A stretch of DNA of 7,492 nt, taken from the NCBI GenBank assembly GCA_937974135.1, contig CALJIH010000141.1, positions 1 to 7,492 on the forward strand. The letters are read 5' to 3'. Position 1 is the stretch's first letter. Every line of letters starts with the position of its first letter. Under the pieces are notes generated by a model. That model did not search any database and was not told the origin of the DNA. It was given only the letters and a program-made list of their open reading frames with translations. Made by a program: the position numbers and the translations under genes. The stretch is from an uncultured Cocleimonas sp. (GTDB taxonomy: Bacteria > Pseudomonadota > Gammaproteobacteria > Thiotrichales > Thiotrichaceae). This document shows, piece by piece, positions 1 to 7,256 of the stretch.

Positions 1-45
1 AAATTAAAAAAACTCCCATAAAACAACACTAATTAAGCTTTTTTC

Positions 46-65
46 AAAAAGCCCTAAAAGTAGGG
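46..65 (-). terminator. Terminator-like hairpin, left copy (leftward)
   Basis: Read on the minus strand, CCCTA (65-61) pairs with TAGGG (56-52) around a CTTT loop and is followed by CTTTTT (51-46). That is a short 5-bp stem with a U-tract, the form of a weak intrinsic terminator for leftward transcription. The stem uses part of the 22-base repeat at 55-76. Read on the plus strand the same stem exists, but the T-run starts only 8 bases later, so rightward termination of an upstream gene is less well supported. No leftward gene is visible to the right of it, so its use is unclear. Confidence 0.4.
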
Positions 66-76
66 GGGTGTCTTTT
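55..76 (+). repeat. Left copy of 22-base inverted repeat bracketing the operon
   Basis: This 22-base sequence (starts TAAAAGTAGG, ends GGGTGTCTTTT) matches the reverse complement of 7235-7256 at 21 of 22 positions; the only difference is G65 against A (T7246 on the plus strand). Identity fades outside: three of the next four bases on the inner side (77-80) also match, and the outer side (51-54) does not match. The two copies sit on either side of the five-gene operon in opposite orientation. It may be a dispersed genomic repeat that carries a terminator. Confidence 0.8.
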
Positions 77-100
77 AAAAGTCTGTTTTAATCGATTTAT

Positions 101-117
101 AAGTGTTTTCAACACTT
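101..117. repeat. 17-base palindrome, possible operator
   Basis: AAGTGTT (101-107) and AACACTT (111-117) are perfect inverted repeats separated by TTC. The element lies 66 bases upstream of the first start codon, where an operator or regulator site would be expected. As RNA it would be a 7-bp hairpin with a very tight loop and only three T after it, so a terminator is less likely. I recognise no specific regulator consensus. Confidence 0.4.
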
Positions 118-166
118 TAATGCAAAATAATAAGTTATTGATTACGCGGTACAAGTTTCATCAAAA

Positions 167-182
167 GTGGTAAAATAACCAC
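167..182 (+). promoter_or_regulatory. Inverted repeat abutting the DUF4390 start codon; no Shine-Dalgarno
   Basis: GTGGT (167-171) pairs with ACCAC (178-182), loop AAAATA, ending one base before the ATG at 183. No purine-rich Shine-Dalgarno sequence is seen in the preceding 20 bases. The in-frame TAA at 171-173 rules out a longer protein, and the next codons give a normal signal peptide, so the ATG is firm even though the ribosome site is weak. The repeat could affect initiation or be an operator; neither is shown. Confidence 0.35.
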
Positions 183-746
183 ATGTTTCATCTTTTCACT
201 CGCTTAATTCGGCTAATAACTATCGCTTGGCTACTCTGCTTGCCTGCGCATTTATATGCTGCAAATATCGATTTTAAAGACTTTACACTTGAAGGTAGCC
301 CCAAAAATTACAAAATCAATACCCGAGTCGAATTTGAATTAACCGACTATTTACGTAGTGCACTACAAAACGGTGTTACCTTGAATGCACGCATTCAGTT
401 TCGTTTAGGCAAACATAAAAGCTGGTGGTTTAATGACGATACTCCACTACTAACAGTGCCTTTCCAACTCAAATACCATGCACTTAGCCGCCATTATCTG
501 CTTTCCAGAAATGATACTAATGAACATTGGAATTTCTCAAATCTACCTTCTGCGGTGAGAAAACTCAATGAGTTACGAGAATATTCACTACCAGATATTT
601 CATCTTCTTTAGGCGAAGGAAAATTCTATATTCTGGCTGCTGCAGATTTGAATCCTTCTAATTTAAATTTGCCATTACGTTTTCAATCTCTTTTCAGCGA
701 TCAATATAAATTAACCAGTGAAGGTGTGTTATGGCCCCTTCCGTAA
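183..746 (+). CDS. DUF4390 family exported protein
   Basis: This encodes a 187-residue protein of unknown molecular function that fits the DUF4390 family by its overall pattern and by position directly upstream of ntrY. Residues 1-26 form a signal peptide: basic R7 and R10, a hydrophobic core at about 11-20, and a probable cut after LYA near residue 26, so the mature protein should be periplasmic. Family-like features are the ALQNGVTL segment (60-67), a LKYHALSRHYLL segment (96-107), and a late LPLRF segment (163-167) before a W-containing C-terminus. Length is normal for the family. Its last 16 bases overlap the kinase start, and the kinase Shine-Dalgarno lies inside it, so the two are probably translationally coupled. 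A role as an accessory of the membrane kinase is inferred from neighbourhood only. Confidence 0.85.
   Translation: MFHLFTRLIRLITIAWLLCLPAHLYAANIDFKDFTLEGSPKNYKINTRVEFELTDYLRSALQNGVTLNARIQFRLGKHKSWWFNDDTPLLTVPFQLKYHALSRHYLLSRNDTNEHWNFSNLPSAVRKLNELREYSLPDISSSLGEGKFYILAAADLNPSNLNLPLRFQSLFSDQYKLTSEGVLWPLP
720..726 (+). promoter_or_regulatory. Ribosome binding site of the kinase gene
   Basis: GAAGGTG lies just before the ATG at 731, with AAGG ending 6 bases from it. It sits inside the end of the DUF4390 gene and supports the 731 start and the 16-base overlap. Confidence 0.6.
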
Positions 747-2950
747 GAACGTTCTTTTTTCAGGTATTTCCTGTTCTACTCACTTTTTTCTTGCTCATCA
801 CCTCATTTGTGATGTTAGGCATTGCTACCAAGAATCCTAATCAATCAAGTACCATCAATACTTGGTTAATTCCTTTAAACATCACAGTGCTGGTTATTTT
901 GTGTTGTTTGATTATCTACAATGTCATCAAATCATTGAAACATTTGCGTTCAAAGAGAGCCGGATCTCGTTTCACTTTACGTCTTATGTATGCCTTCACA
1001 TTACTCACAGTATTGCCTGTTTTGGTGGTCTCATACTTTTCTATGAATTTTATTGGAGATCGCATCGATAATTGGTTTGATGTGAAAATCGAAGGTGCAC
1101 TAGATGATTCTCTCGATCTAGCTAGAAATTCGCTTGAAGTCAGAATGCGTCAGCATTTATTTGATTTAGAAAGAGTCGGCAATGCCTTGTCTCGATTAGA
1201 CCCTCTCGATTACAGCTCCTTCATTGATCAACAAACTAAAATCATGGGTGCGTTTGAAATTGTTTTATTCGGCAGTAACCAACGCGTAATTGTTTACAGT
1301 ACGGAAGAAACAGGAACCCTGTTACCCCATTTTCCGACTGAAGATATTATTCGTAGGCTTTCCACTAGAGACTATATGTATCAGTTAGAACCGGTAGGTG
1401 AAGACGGTCTTTTTTCACGTGTTGCCATTTCCGTTTCTCCCTCAAGCAGCCGCAGTAAATTAATATTGACGGCTTTATTTTCATTTTCAGACAAAGAAAG
1501 GATTCTTGCGGATAATGTTCAAGATACCTACACACAATATCAAGAAATCAGTTATCAAAAAGATCTAATCAAAAGGGGTTTTAGAATCACCTTATTATTG
1601 ATAATGCTGTTATCTATGTTGTTCTCTGTTTGGGCGGCGTTTATCTATTCGATAAGACTTACCAAACCTGTACGTAATCTTTTAAGCGCAACCCAGGCGG
1701 TTGCCTCAGGTGATTTACAAAAGAAACTTGAGGTCGACAAGAATGACGACTTTAGTCTATTAGCTCGCTCGTTCAACCTTATGACAGCACGACTCTCAAA
1801 CGCGCAAAAAGAAAGCGCCGAAAGTCAGTTACAAGTACAGCGACAACACGATTATTTAAATACGGTACTTGGAAGTTTAACCTCAGGTGTCATCACCCTA
1901 GATAATAATTTTGAAATTCGTCGAATCAATAAAGCAGCAGAACAGCTATTTGATATCAAACTCTCTGATTTCAAAGGAAAGACTTTGAAGAAGATGGCTA
2001 GTCAAACAGAGGGCTTACTGCCACTTTATGGGGCTGTAATGCCATACTTATTGAAATCTGAAAACAGTGAAAATACTGCAGACAAAGATTGGCAAATTGA
2101 ATTAACCCTAATCTTAAAACACATAAAACACAATTTAGTCTGTCGAGGTTTAGTCTTACCTGAATTAATTGACGGTGAGCTCGGTTATGTTTTAGTGATT
2201 GACGATATCAGTGAAGTGATTCAAGCAGAACATGATGCCGCATGGGGCGAAGTGGCACGTCGCCTAGCCCATGAAATAAAAAATCCACTTACACCTATTC
2301 GTTTATCTGCTGAAAGACTACAACATCGCTTGAAACCTAAGCTAGACGAGGAATCAGCTGAGCTATTGCAGAGAATGAGTAATACTATCGTGCATCAAGT
2401 TGATAGTATGAAAACCATGGTTGATGCTTTTAGTGAATACGCTAAAACGCCAGAAATTACGCTGAGAAATATCAACATTACTGGCCTGATTCGAGAAGTT
2501 GTTGAACTCTATCGAATCAATCAATTTAATGCTGAAATAGTATTAGACCTTGAAGGTACGCCAATACTCAATATTGACGGAGATAGAATCAGGCAATTAC
2601 TGGTTAATTTGATTAAAAATGCATTAGATGCGATGCATGAAAATAATGATAAAAAGAGAAAATCTATTTTAACGATCTGTGGTTCAGTCGAAACAAATAA
2701 AGAAAATAAACAACACTACAAACTGACCTTGAGCGATAATGGACCAGGTATTGAAGAAGCGTTATTGCCTAATTTATTTGAACCTTATAAAACGACAAAA
2801 GATCATGGGGATGGCTTAGGCTTAGCTATTGTAAAAAGAATCGTTGAAGAACATGATGGACGCGTTATTGCAAAGAATAATAAAGACCAAGGCGCAAGTA
2901 TGCATGTTTTTTTACCCTATGAAAAAAGCTTACAAAGAGGTATAGAATGA
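731..2950 (+). CDS. ntrY: NtrY-type membrane sensor histidine kinase
   Basis: This 739-residue protein is an inner-membrane histidine kinase expected to autophosphorylate and pass phosphate to the NtrX-like regulator encoded next. Three hydrophobic segments lie near residues 8-31, 44-66 and 84-107, then a periplasmic stretch of about 175 residues and a fourth membrane segment near 285-308. A HAMP domain follows (about 309-360, LTKPVRNLL), then PAS (about 373-490, SGVITLDNNFEIRRIN). The catalytic core has the H-box RRLAHEIKNPLTP with phospho-acceptor H514, the N-box LVNLIKNALDAM (N630), the G1 box DNGPGI (669-674), the F-box region LFEPYKTTK (682-690) and the G2 box GDGLGLA (693-699). All catalytic motifs are intact. 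Architecture and length match NtrY rather than the soluble NtrB. The signal sensed is unknown; control of nitrogen, redox or envelope functions is reported for relatives, so the name describes the family, not a proven role. Confidence 0.9.
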   Translation: MAPSVRTFFFQVFPVLLTFFLLITSFVMLGIATKNPNQSSTINTWLIPLNITVLVILCCLIIYNVIKSLKHLRSKRAGSRFTLRLMYAFTLLTVLPVLVVSYFSMNFIGDRIDNWFDVKIEGALDDSLDLARNSLEVRMRQHLFDLERVGNALSRLDPLDYSSFIDQQTKIMGAFEIVLFGSNQRVIVYSTEETGTLLPHFPTEDIIRRLSTRDYMYQLEPVGEDGLFSRVAISVSPSSSRSKLILTALFSFSDKERILADNVQDTYTQYQEISYQKDLIKRGFRITLLLIMLLSMLFSVWAAFIYSIRLTKPVRNLLSATQAVASGDLQKKLEVDKNDDFSLLARSFNLMTARLSNAQKESAESQLQVQRQHDYLNTVLGSLTSGVITLDNNFEIRRINKAAEQLFDIKLSDFKGKTLKKMASQTEGLLPLYGAVMPYLLKSENSENTADKDWQIELTLILKHIKHNLVCRGLVLPELIDGELGYVLVIDDISEVIQAEHDAAWGEVARRLAHEIKNPLTPIRLSAERLQHRLKPKLDEESAELLQRMSNTIVHQVDSMKTMVDAFSEYAKTPEITLRNINITGLIREVVELYRINQFNAEIVLDLEGTPILNIDGDRIRQLLVNLIKNALDAMHENNDKKRKSILTICGSVETNKENKQHYKLTLSDNGPGIEEALLPNLFEPYKTTKDHGDGLGLAIVKRIVEEHDGRVIAKNNKDQGASMHVFLPYEKSLQRGIE
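2935..2940 (+). promoter_or_regulatory. Ribosome binding site of the regulator gene
   Basis: AAGAGG lies 6 bases before the ATG at 2947, within the end of the kinase gene. With the ATGA stop/start overlap (2947-2950) it indicates coupled translation of kinase and regulator. Confidence 0.65.
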
Positions 2951-4323
2951 CAGCAAAATATATTCTTGTTGTAGATGATGAGCCAGATATAAGACAGTTA
3001 GTCAGTGAAATACTGGAAGATGAAGGCTACGAAGTAAAAACGGCTGAAAATGCAGAAGAAGCAAAAGAATTAAGACGTAAACGTAGACCTGATTTAATCT
3101 TATTGGATATCTGGATGCCCGGACAGGATGGTATTTCACTGTTAAAAGACTGGCAGGAAAAGGGTTCATTAAGCTGTCCAGTTGTTATGATGTCTGGCCA
3201 TGGCACCATAGAAACTGCTGTAGAAGCAACACGTTTAGGTGCACATGATTTTATTGAAAAACCCCTTTCAATGGCCAAGATGTTGTTGTGCATTGAGAAC
3301 GCCATGCGTTCAGACCAACTTACCCAAGAAAACAAAGAACTCCGCGAACAGATTATCGCCCCGCAATATCCTGTCGGCAGCAGCGATATTATGAAAACGC
3401 TTAGAGAACAAGCTAAAAGAATCGCGCAAAACAGCGGCACAGTAATCATTTATGGTGAAACGGGTGTTGGAAAAGAAGTTTTTGCTCGTTATATTCATGC
3501 CAACAGCGACAGTAAAGAGAACCCTTTTGTTAAAGCAAATGTTTCAACAATCAAAGAGAAGGAACTGAGCAAAGAGATTTTTGGTTGCGAAGAAGGTGAA
3601 GATGTCCATTACGGATTATTCGATAAAGCCAGAGGTGGCACTTTATATATTCCAGAAATTTCAAGTTTACGTAAAGATACCCAAGCTCTTTTATTAAATG
3701 CTCTAAAAGATGGCTTTTATACGCGAGTAAATGGCAAGGATAAGATAAAACTCAATCTAAAACTCATCGTATCCTCTCAACATGATTTAAATGATGATGT
3801 TGAAGCAGATTTATTTGATCAAGAGTTATATCAAATGTTGAGTATTGTTCCATTGATGATACCGAGTTTGCGAGACCATCCAGAAGATGTACCAGAGCTT
3901 TTAAATTATTTTGTAGAACAGCAGATTGAGCGTGAATCTCTTCCTTACCGACATTTTTCGGTGCCCTCTCAAAACTTTCTGCGTAACCACAAATGGTTAG
4001 GTAATATTCGTGAACTCAGTAACATCGTGCAACGCTTATTAATTTTAGGAACGGATACAGAAATAACTCAAGAAGAAGTTGAAGAAGCAATCGGCAGCGA
4101 AGTGCCTATATTTAATCAACCCATAGCCCAAAATACTGAGAACTTATTTGATTTACCTTTGCGCTTAGCAAGAGAACAATTCGAACACGATTACCTTGAT
4201 TATCAACTTAAACAAGTCGAAGGTAATGTGAGTAAATTAGCCGAGTTAGTACAAATGGAGCGCACGCATCTTTATCGAAAAATGCGTTCTTTAAAAATAG
4301 ATCCCAAACAATACGGAAAATAA
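2947..4323 (+). CDS. ntrX: NtrX-type response regulator with degenerate AAA+ domain
   Basis: This 458-residue protein is the cognate regulator of the preceding kinase. The receiver domain (about 4-120) is complete: acidic pair D10/D11, phospho-acceptor D54 in LLDIWMP, S83 and K105. The AAA+ domain (about 142-365) keeps Walker A GETGVGKE (170-177) and the WLGNIREL segment (350-357). It lacks the sigma-54 contact loop: between IFG (211-213) and GLFDKA the sequence is about 5 residues shorter than NtrC and has no GAFTGA. Walker B reads TLYIPE, with P236 where the aspartate belongs, and the arginine-finger region reads FDQELYQML with no arginine. A Fis-type helix-turn-helix ends the protein (about 415-452, GNVSKLAELV then RTHLYRKMRSLKI). 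I infer a DNA-binding regulator switched by phosphorylation that does not remodel sigma-54 polymerase. ATP might still bind. Name is by family and by pairing with NtrY. Confidence 0.88.
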   Translation: MTAKYILVVDDEPDIRQLVSEILEDEGYEVKTAENAEEAKELRRKRRPDLILLDIWMPGQDGISLLKDWQEKGSLSCPVVMMSGHGTIETAVEATRLGAHDFIEKPLSMAKMLLCIENAMRSDQLTQENKELREQIIAPQYPVGSSDIMKTLREQAKRIAQNSGTVIIYGETGVGKEVFARYIHANSDSKENPFVKANVSTIKEKELSKEIFGCEEGEDVHYGLFDKARGGTLYIPEISSLRKDTQALLLNALKDGFYTRVNGKDKIKLNLKLIVSSQHDLNDDVEADLFDQELYQMLSIVPLMIPSLRDHPEDVPELLNYFVEQQIERESLPYRHFSVPSQNFLRNHKWLGNIRELSNIVQRLLILGTDTEITQEEVEEAIGSEVPIFNQPIAQNTENLFDLPLRLAREQFEHDYLDYQLKQVEGNVSKLAELVQMERTHLYRKMRSLKIDPKQYGK

Positions 4324-4324
4324 C

Positions 4325-4357
4325 AATGCTTGATACTTATAATATTAATAGAGCATT
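4325..4357 (+). repeat. Inverted repeat in the ntrX-trkA gap
   Basis: AATGCT (4325-4330) and AGCATT (4352-4357) are perfect inverted repeats separated by 21 AT-rich bases, filling most of the 46-base gap. As RNA this would be a weak 6-bp stem with a large loop, ending 12 bases before the GTG start of trkA. There is no T-run after it, so it is not a normal terminator. It could be a binding site, an mRNA processing site or chance. Confidence 0.3.
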
Positions 4358-4369
4358 CGGGTATTAATT

Positions 4370-5749
4370 GTGAATATTGTTATTTTAGGTGCAGGACAAG
4401 TGGGTCGTTCTTTAGCCAGAAATTTGACCATTGAAGATAACGATATCACTATCATCGATACTGATGTTATCGCTCTTCGAGAATTACGCGAAAAACTCGA
4501 TATCAATACGCGTGTAGGAGAAGCTTCTCATCCTGATGTATTAGAACAAGCGAACGTAAACGATGCTGACATGTTAATAGCCGTTACTAATAGTGATGAA
4601 ATTAATATGATGGCATGTCAAATTGCTTATAGTCTATTTCGAACTCCCACTCGTATTGCTCGAGTTCGGGCAGCGGGTTACTTAGAACATCCAGAATTAT
4701 TTACACCTGAGCTTATTCCTGTTGATGTACTCATAAGCCCTGAACAATTGATCACGAATTATATTTTTCGATTAATCTCAAACCCTGGTACCACTCAAGT
4801 TTTAGACTTTGCTAATGGAAAAGTGAGATTAGTTGCTGTTAAAGCTTATCATGAAGGACCATTGGTCGGTCATGAGCTAAAAGATATCAATGAGCATTTA
4901 CCCGAAGTTAAAGTAAGGGTTGCCGCTATTTTCAGAAAAGGGAAATCCATCAAGCCCACTGGTAATACGGTGATTGAAGCCAATGATGAATTATTTGTAA
5001 TCGCAAGTGCACAACACATTCGTGCGGTTGTCAGTGAGTTAAGAAGTGTCGACCGCCCCTATAAACGCATTATGATTGCTGGTGGAGGAAACGTCGGCAG
5101 ACGCCTAGCTAACGCATTGGAGGAAGGTCGATATAAAGTGAAGATTATCGAAAAATCACCAGATAATGCCAAAAAGTTAGCCGAAACACTCAATAAAACT
5201 ATCGTTCTCGAAGGAGATGCTGCTGATGAATCATTACTGTTTGAAGAAAGCATCGAAGATGTCGATATCTTTTGTGCCTTAACCAATGATGATGAGGCAA
5301 ATATTCTCTCTGCGATGTTAGCTAAACGACTCGGGGCAAGAAAAGTGATGTCGCTTGTTAATCGTACTGGTTATGTTGATCTCGTAGAAAGTGCGAACAT
5401 TGATCATGCAGTTTCCCCACAACAAATAACCATTGGAGCATTACTCACACACGTGAGAAGTGGCGATATTGTATCTGTACATTCTCTACGAAAAGGCGCG
5501 GCAGAAGTTATCGAAGTCATTGCTCACGGCGATGCTGGCAACTCAAGAGTGGTGGGTAAAACACGCGATGAGTTAAAACTCCCACCTGGGGTAGCTATCG
5601 GCGCAATCGTAAGAGATGATGATGAAGTTATCATGCCGCATAATGATATGGTTATTGAAGACAATGATCATGTTATTCTCTTTCTAGCAGATAAACGTTA
5701 TATACCAGCTGTCGAGAAGATGTTCCAAGTAGGCTTAAGTCACATTTAA
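4370..5749 (+). CDS. trkA: Trk K+ uptake system NAD(H)-binding subunit TrkA
   Basis: This 459-residue cytoplasmic protein is the peripheral gating subunit that binds NAD(H) and nucleotides and controls the TrkH channel. It shows the full double arrangement of the family: RCK/Rossmann domain 1 with GAGQVG (7-12) and acidic D30 at the end of the second strand, a TrkA_C domain (about 150-225), RCK/Rossmann domain 2 with GGGNVG (238-243) and E261, and a second TrkA_C domain (about 370-450). Length is normal. The start is GTG at 4370; the protein then begins MNIVILGAG exactly as the family does, and an in-frame TAG at 4349-4351 limits any extension. The ribosome site is weak (CGGG at 4358-4361, 8 bases before the start). 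It follows ntrX by 46 bases and precedes trkH by 27, so co-transcription is likely. Confidence 0.95.
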   Translation: MNIVILGAGQVGRSLARNLTIEDNDITIIDTDVIALRELREKLDINTRVGEASHPDVLEQANVNDADMLIAVTNSDEINMMACQIAYSLFRTPTRIARVRAAGYLEHPELFTPELIPVDVLISPEQLITNYIFRLISNPGTTQVLDFANGKVRLVAVKAYHEGPLVGHELKDINEHLPEVKVRVAAIFRKGKSIKPTGNTVIEANDELFVIASAQHIRAVVSELRSVDRPYKRIMIAGGGNVGRRLANALEEGRYKVKIIEKSPDNAKKLAETLNKTIVLEGDAADESLLFEESIEDVDIFCALTNDDEANILSAMLAKRLGARKVMSLVNRTGYVDLVESANIDHAVSPQQITIGALLTHVRSGDIVSVHSLRKGAAEVIEVIAHGDAGNSRVVGKTRDELKLPPGVAIGAIVRDDDEVIMPHNDMVIEDNDHVILFLADKRYIPAVEKMFQVGLSHI

Positions 5750-5776
5750 CGATTCTTTTATCGATCAAATAATCAT

Positions 5777-7228
5777 ATGCAATTTTACGTCATCCAACGC
5801 ATTCTAGGGCTCCTCATGGTGTTATTTAGCTTTACCATGCTGCCTCCCGTATTGGTGGGTTGGATTTATGATGATTTATCGTTGACCCCCTTTATCAAAG
5901 GATTTTTATTAGTTCTGATTGTGGGCTCAATACTATGGTTTCCGGTCAGGCATCGAAAACGAGAATTACGTTTACGTGAAGGGTTTCTCGTTGTGGTTTT
6001 ATTTTGGACGGTACTTGGGCTATCTGGTTCTGCTCCTTTTATTTTCTCAAATGAATTACAAATATCCTTTGTGGATGCCGTATTTGAATCTATTTCTGCA
6101 TTAACCACTACAGGAGCAACAGTCATCGTTGGTCTTGATGACCTACCAAAATCAATCTTATTTTATCGCCAATTCCTGCAATGGTTAGGTGGTATGGGCA
6201 TCATCGTCTTGGCAGTAGCGATACTGCCGATGTTAGGTATTGGTGGCATACAGTTATATCGCGCTGAATCACCCGGACCAGTAAAAGATTCTAAACTAAC
6301 ACCACGAATTAAAGGTACAGCTAAACTGTTGTGGATTATTTATGTCACTTTCACCATAACCTGCGCCCTAGCCTATTATTTCGCGGGCATGGATGCATTT
6401 GACGCTATTAGCCACAGCTTTTCGACAGTAGCTATTGGGGGCTTTTCTACTCATGATGCGAGTATTGGGTATTTCTCCAGCCATACCATTGAATTCGTTG
6501 CAGTGGTATTTATGTTGCTCTCTGGTGCCAATTTCAGTTTACATTTTATTGCTTGGCGAAGCATGAGTTTGAGTGTTTATCAGAGAGATTCTGAATTCCG
6601 CTTATATGGTTTTATGCTACTTATCTTAACCATTATTACGATTACTTATCTTTATACACAGCATGTTTACGGTAGTCTTACCGAGTCTTTTTATAATGCT
6701 ATGTTCCAAGTCGTCTCAATTGCCACAACGACAGGCTTTACCACGACCAACTATAGTTACTGGCCAGGTTTCCTACCCGTATTACTCGTATTTGCCAGTT
6801 TTATCGGTGGTTGTGCTGGTTCAACTGGTGGAGGCATGAAAGTTATTCGTGTGCTGTTACTGTTTAAACAGGGCTGGCGTGAAGTTCTTAGGCTAATTCA
6901 TCCTAATGCAAGAATAGCCATTAAACTCAATCAAAAACCCGTTGAAAGAAATATCATTCAAGCAGTTTGGGGATTCTTTTCGGTTTACGTTGGTATCTTT
7001 GTATTGTTTATGTTGATGCTAATGGCGTCTGGTATGGATCAAATAACGGCCTTCTCCGCGATTGCCGCCACATTAAACAATCTTGGCCCAGGGCTCGGAG
7101 AAGTCGCTGCTAATTATAAGAACGTAGAAGACTTCCCAAAATGGCTGCTATGCTTTTCGATGCTATTAGGGCGTTTGGAAATCTTCACATTACTGGTTGT
7201 ACTAACTCCTGCTTTTTGGCGAAATTAA
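5777..7228 (+). CDS. trkH: Trk K+ uptake system channel subunit TrkH
   Basis: This 483-residue inner-membrane protein is the K+-translocating subunit that works with TrkA. It starts with the usual MQFYVIQRILGLLMVLFS helix and has about ten or more hydrophobic segments arranged as four membrane-pore-membrane repeats. The four pore loops with their filter glycines are visible: TTTGATV (110-116), VAIGGFST (218-225), ATTTGFTTT (316-324) and ATLNNLGPGLGE (431-442). The intramembrane gate segment GGCAGSTGGGMKVIR (344-358) is intact. The end LGRLEIFTLLVVLTPAFWR is standard for TrkH. No deletion or frameshift is seen. No clear Shine-Dalgarno precedes the ATG, so translation may depend on coupling to trkA 27 bases upstream. 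A terminator-like element follows within 20 bases of the stop, which makes this the last gene of the operon. Confidence 0.95.
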   Translation: MQFYVIQRILGLLMVLFSFTMLPPVLVGWIYDDLSLTPFIKGFLLVLIVGSILWFPVRHRKRELRLREGFLVVVLFWTVLGLSGSAPFIFSNELQISFVDAVFESISALTTTGATVIVGLDDLPKSILFYRQFLQWLGGMGIIVLAVAILPMLGIGGIQLYRAESPGPVKDSKLTPRIKGTAKLLWIIYVTFTITCALAYYFAGMDAFDAISHSFSTVAIGGFSTHDASIGYFSSHTIEFVAVVFMLLSGANFSLHFIAWRSMSLSVYQRDSEFRLYGFMLLILTIITITYLYTQHVYGSLTESFYNAMFQVVSIATTTGFTTTNYSYWPGFLPVLLVFASFIGGCAGSTGGGMKVIRVLLLFKQGWREVLRLIHPNARIAIKLNQKPVERNIIQAVWGFFSVYVGIFVLFMLMLMASGMDQITAFSAIAATLNNLGPGLGEVAANYKNVEDFPKWLLCFSMLLGRLEIFTLLVVLTPAFWRN

Positions 7229-7234
7229 TGTTTG

Positions 7235-7256
7235 AAAAGACACCCTCCTACTTTTA
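7235..7256 (-). repeat. Right copy of 22-base inverted repeat bracketing the operon
   Basis: The reverse complement of this segment equals the left copy (55-76) at 21 of 22 positions. It begins 6 bases after the trkH stop. It supplies the 5' arm and loop of the terminator-like hairpin called at 7244-7265. No third copy was found by eye in the window. Confidence 0.8.

Larger units (their letters stand above)
1..182. other. AT-rich non-coding leader upstream of the operon
   Basis: No convincing coding sequence is present; all three forward frames hit stops within the first 32 bases or soon after. The stretch holds a weak A/T hairpin with GCTTTT (37-42) pairing with AAAAGC (47-52), one copy of a 22-base repeat (55-76), a 17-base palindrome (101-117) and a short inverted repeat touching the start codon (167-182). 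The operon promoter presumably lies here. TTGATT at 138-143 resembles a -35 box and TAAAAT at 171-176 resembles a -10 box, but they are 27 bases apart and so do not form a pair. I therefore do not call a promoter. In many gammaproteobacteria rsmB precedes the DUF4390 gene; it is not within this window. Confidence 0.7.

Noticed and set aside
3..32. Possible tail of an upstream gene ending in TAA at 30-32
   Set aside because: Only nine codons are visible, rich in A, with no family signal; it cannot be told from random AT-rich DNA.
862..1071. Open frame of 69 codons on the plus strand
   Set aside because: It lies inside the kinase gene in another frame, over its membrane segments, with no sign of independent coding.
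2253..2267. TGGCAC that resembles the -24 part of a sigma-54 promoter
   Set aside because: The matching -12 element TTGC is absent after the correct spacing, and the site is inside the H-box coding region of the kinase.
3027..3449. Open frame of 140 codons on the minus strand
   Set aside because: It lies wholly inside ntrX, opposite its well-conserved receiver domain, and its translation resembles no family I know; it is a shadow frame.
5866..6126. Open frame of 86 codons on the minus strand
   Set aside because: It is antisense to the conserved first pore repeat of trkH, with no ribosome site or recognisable product.
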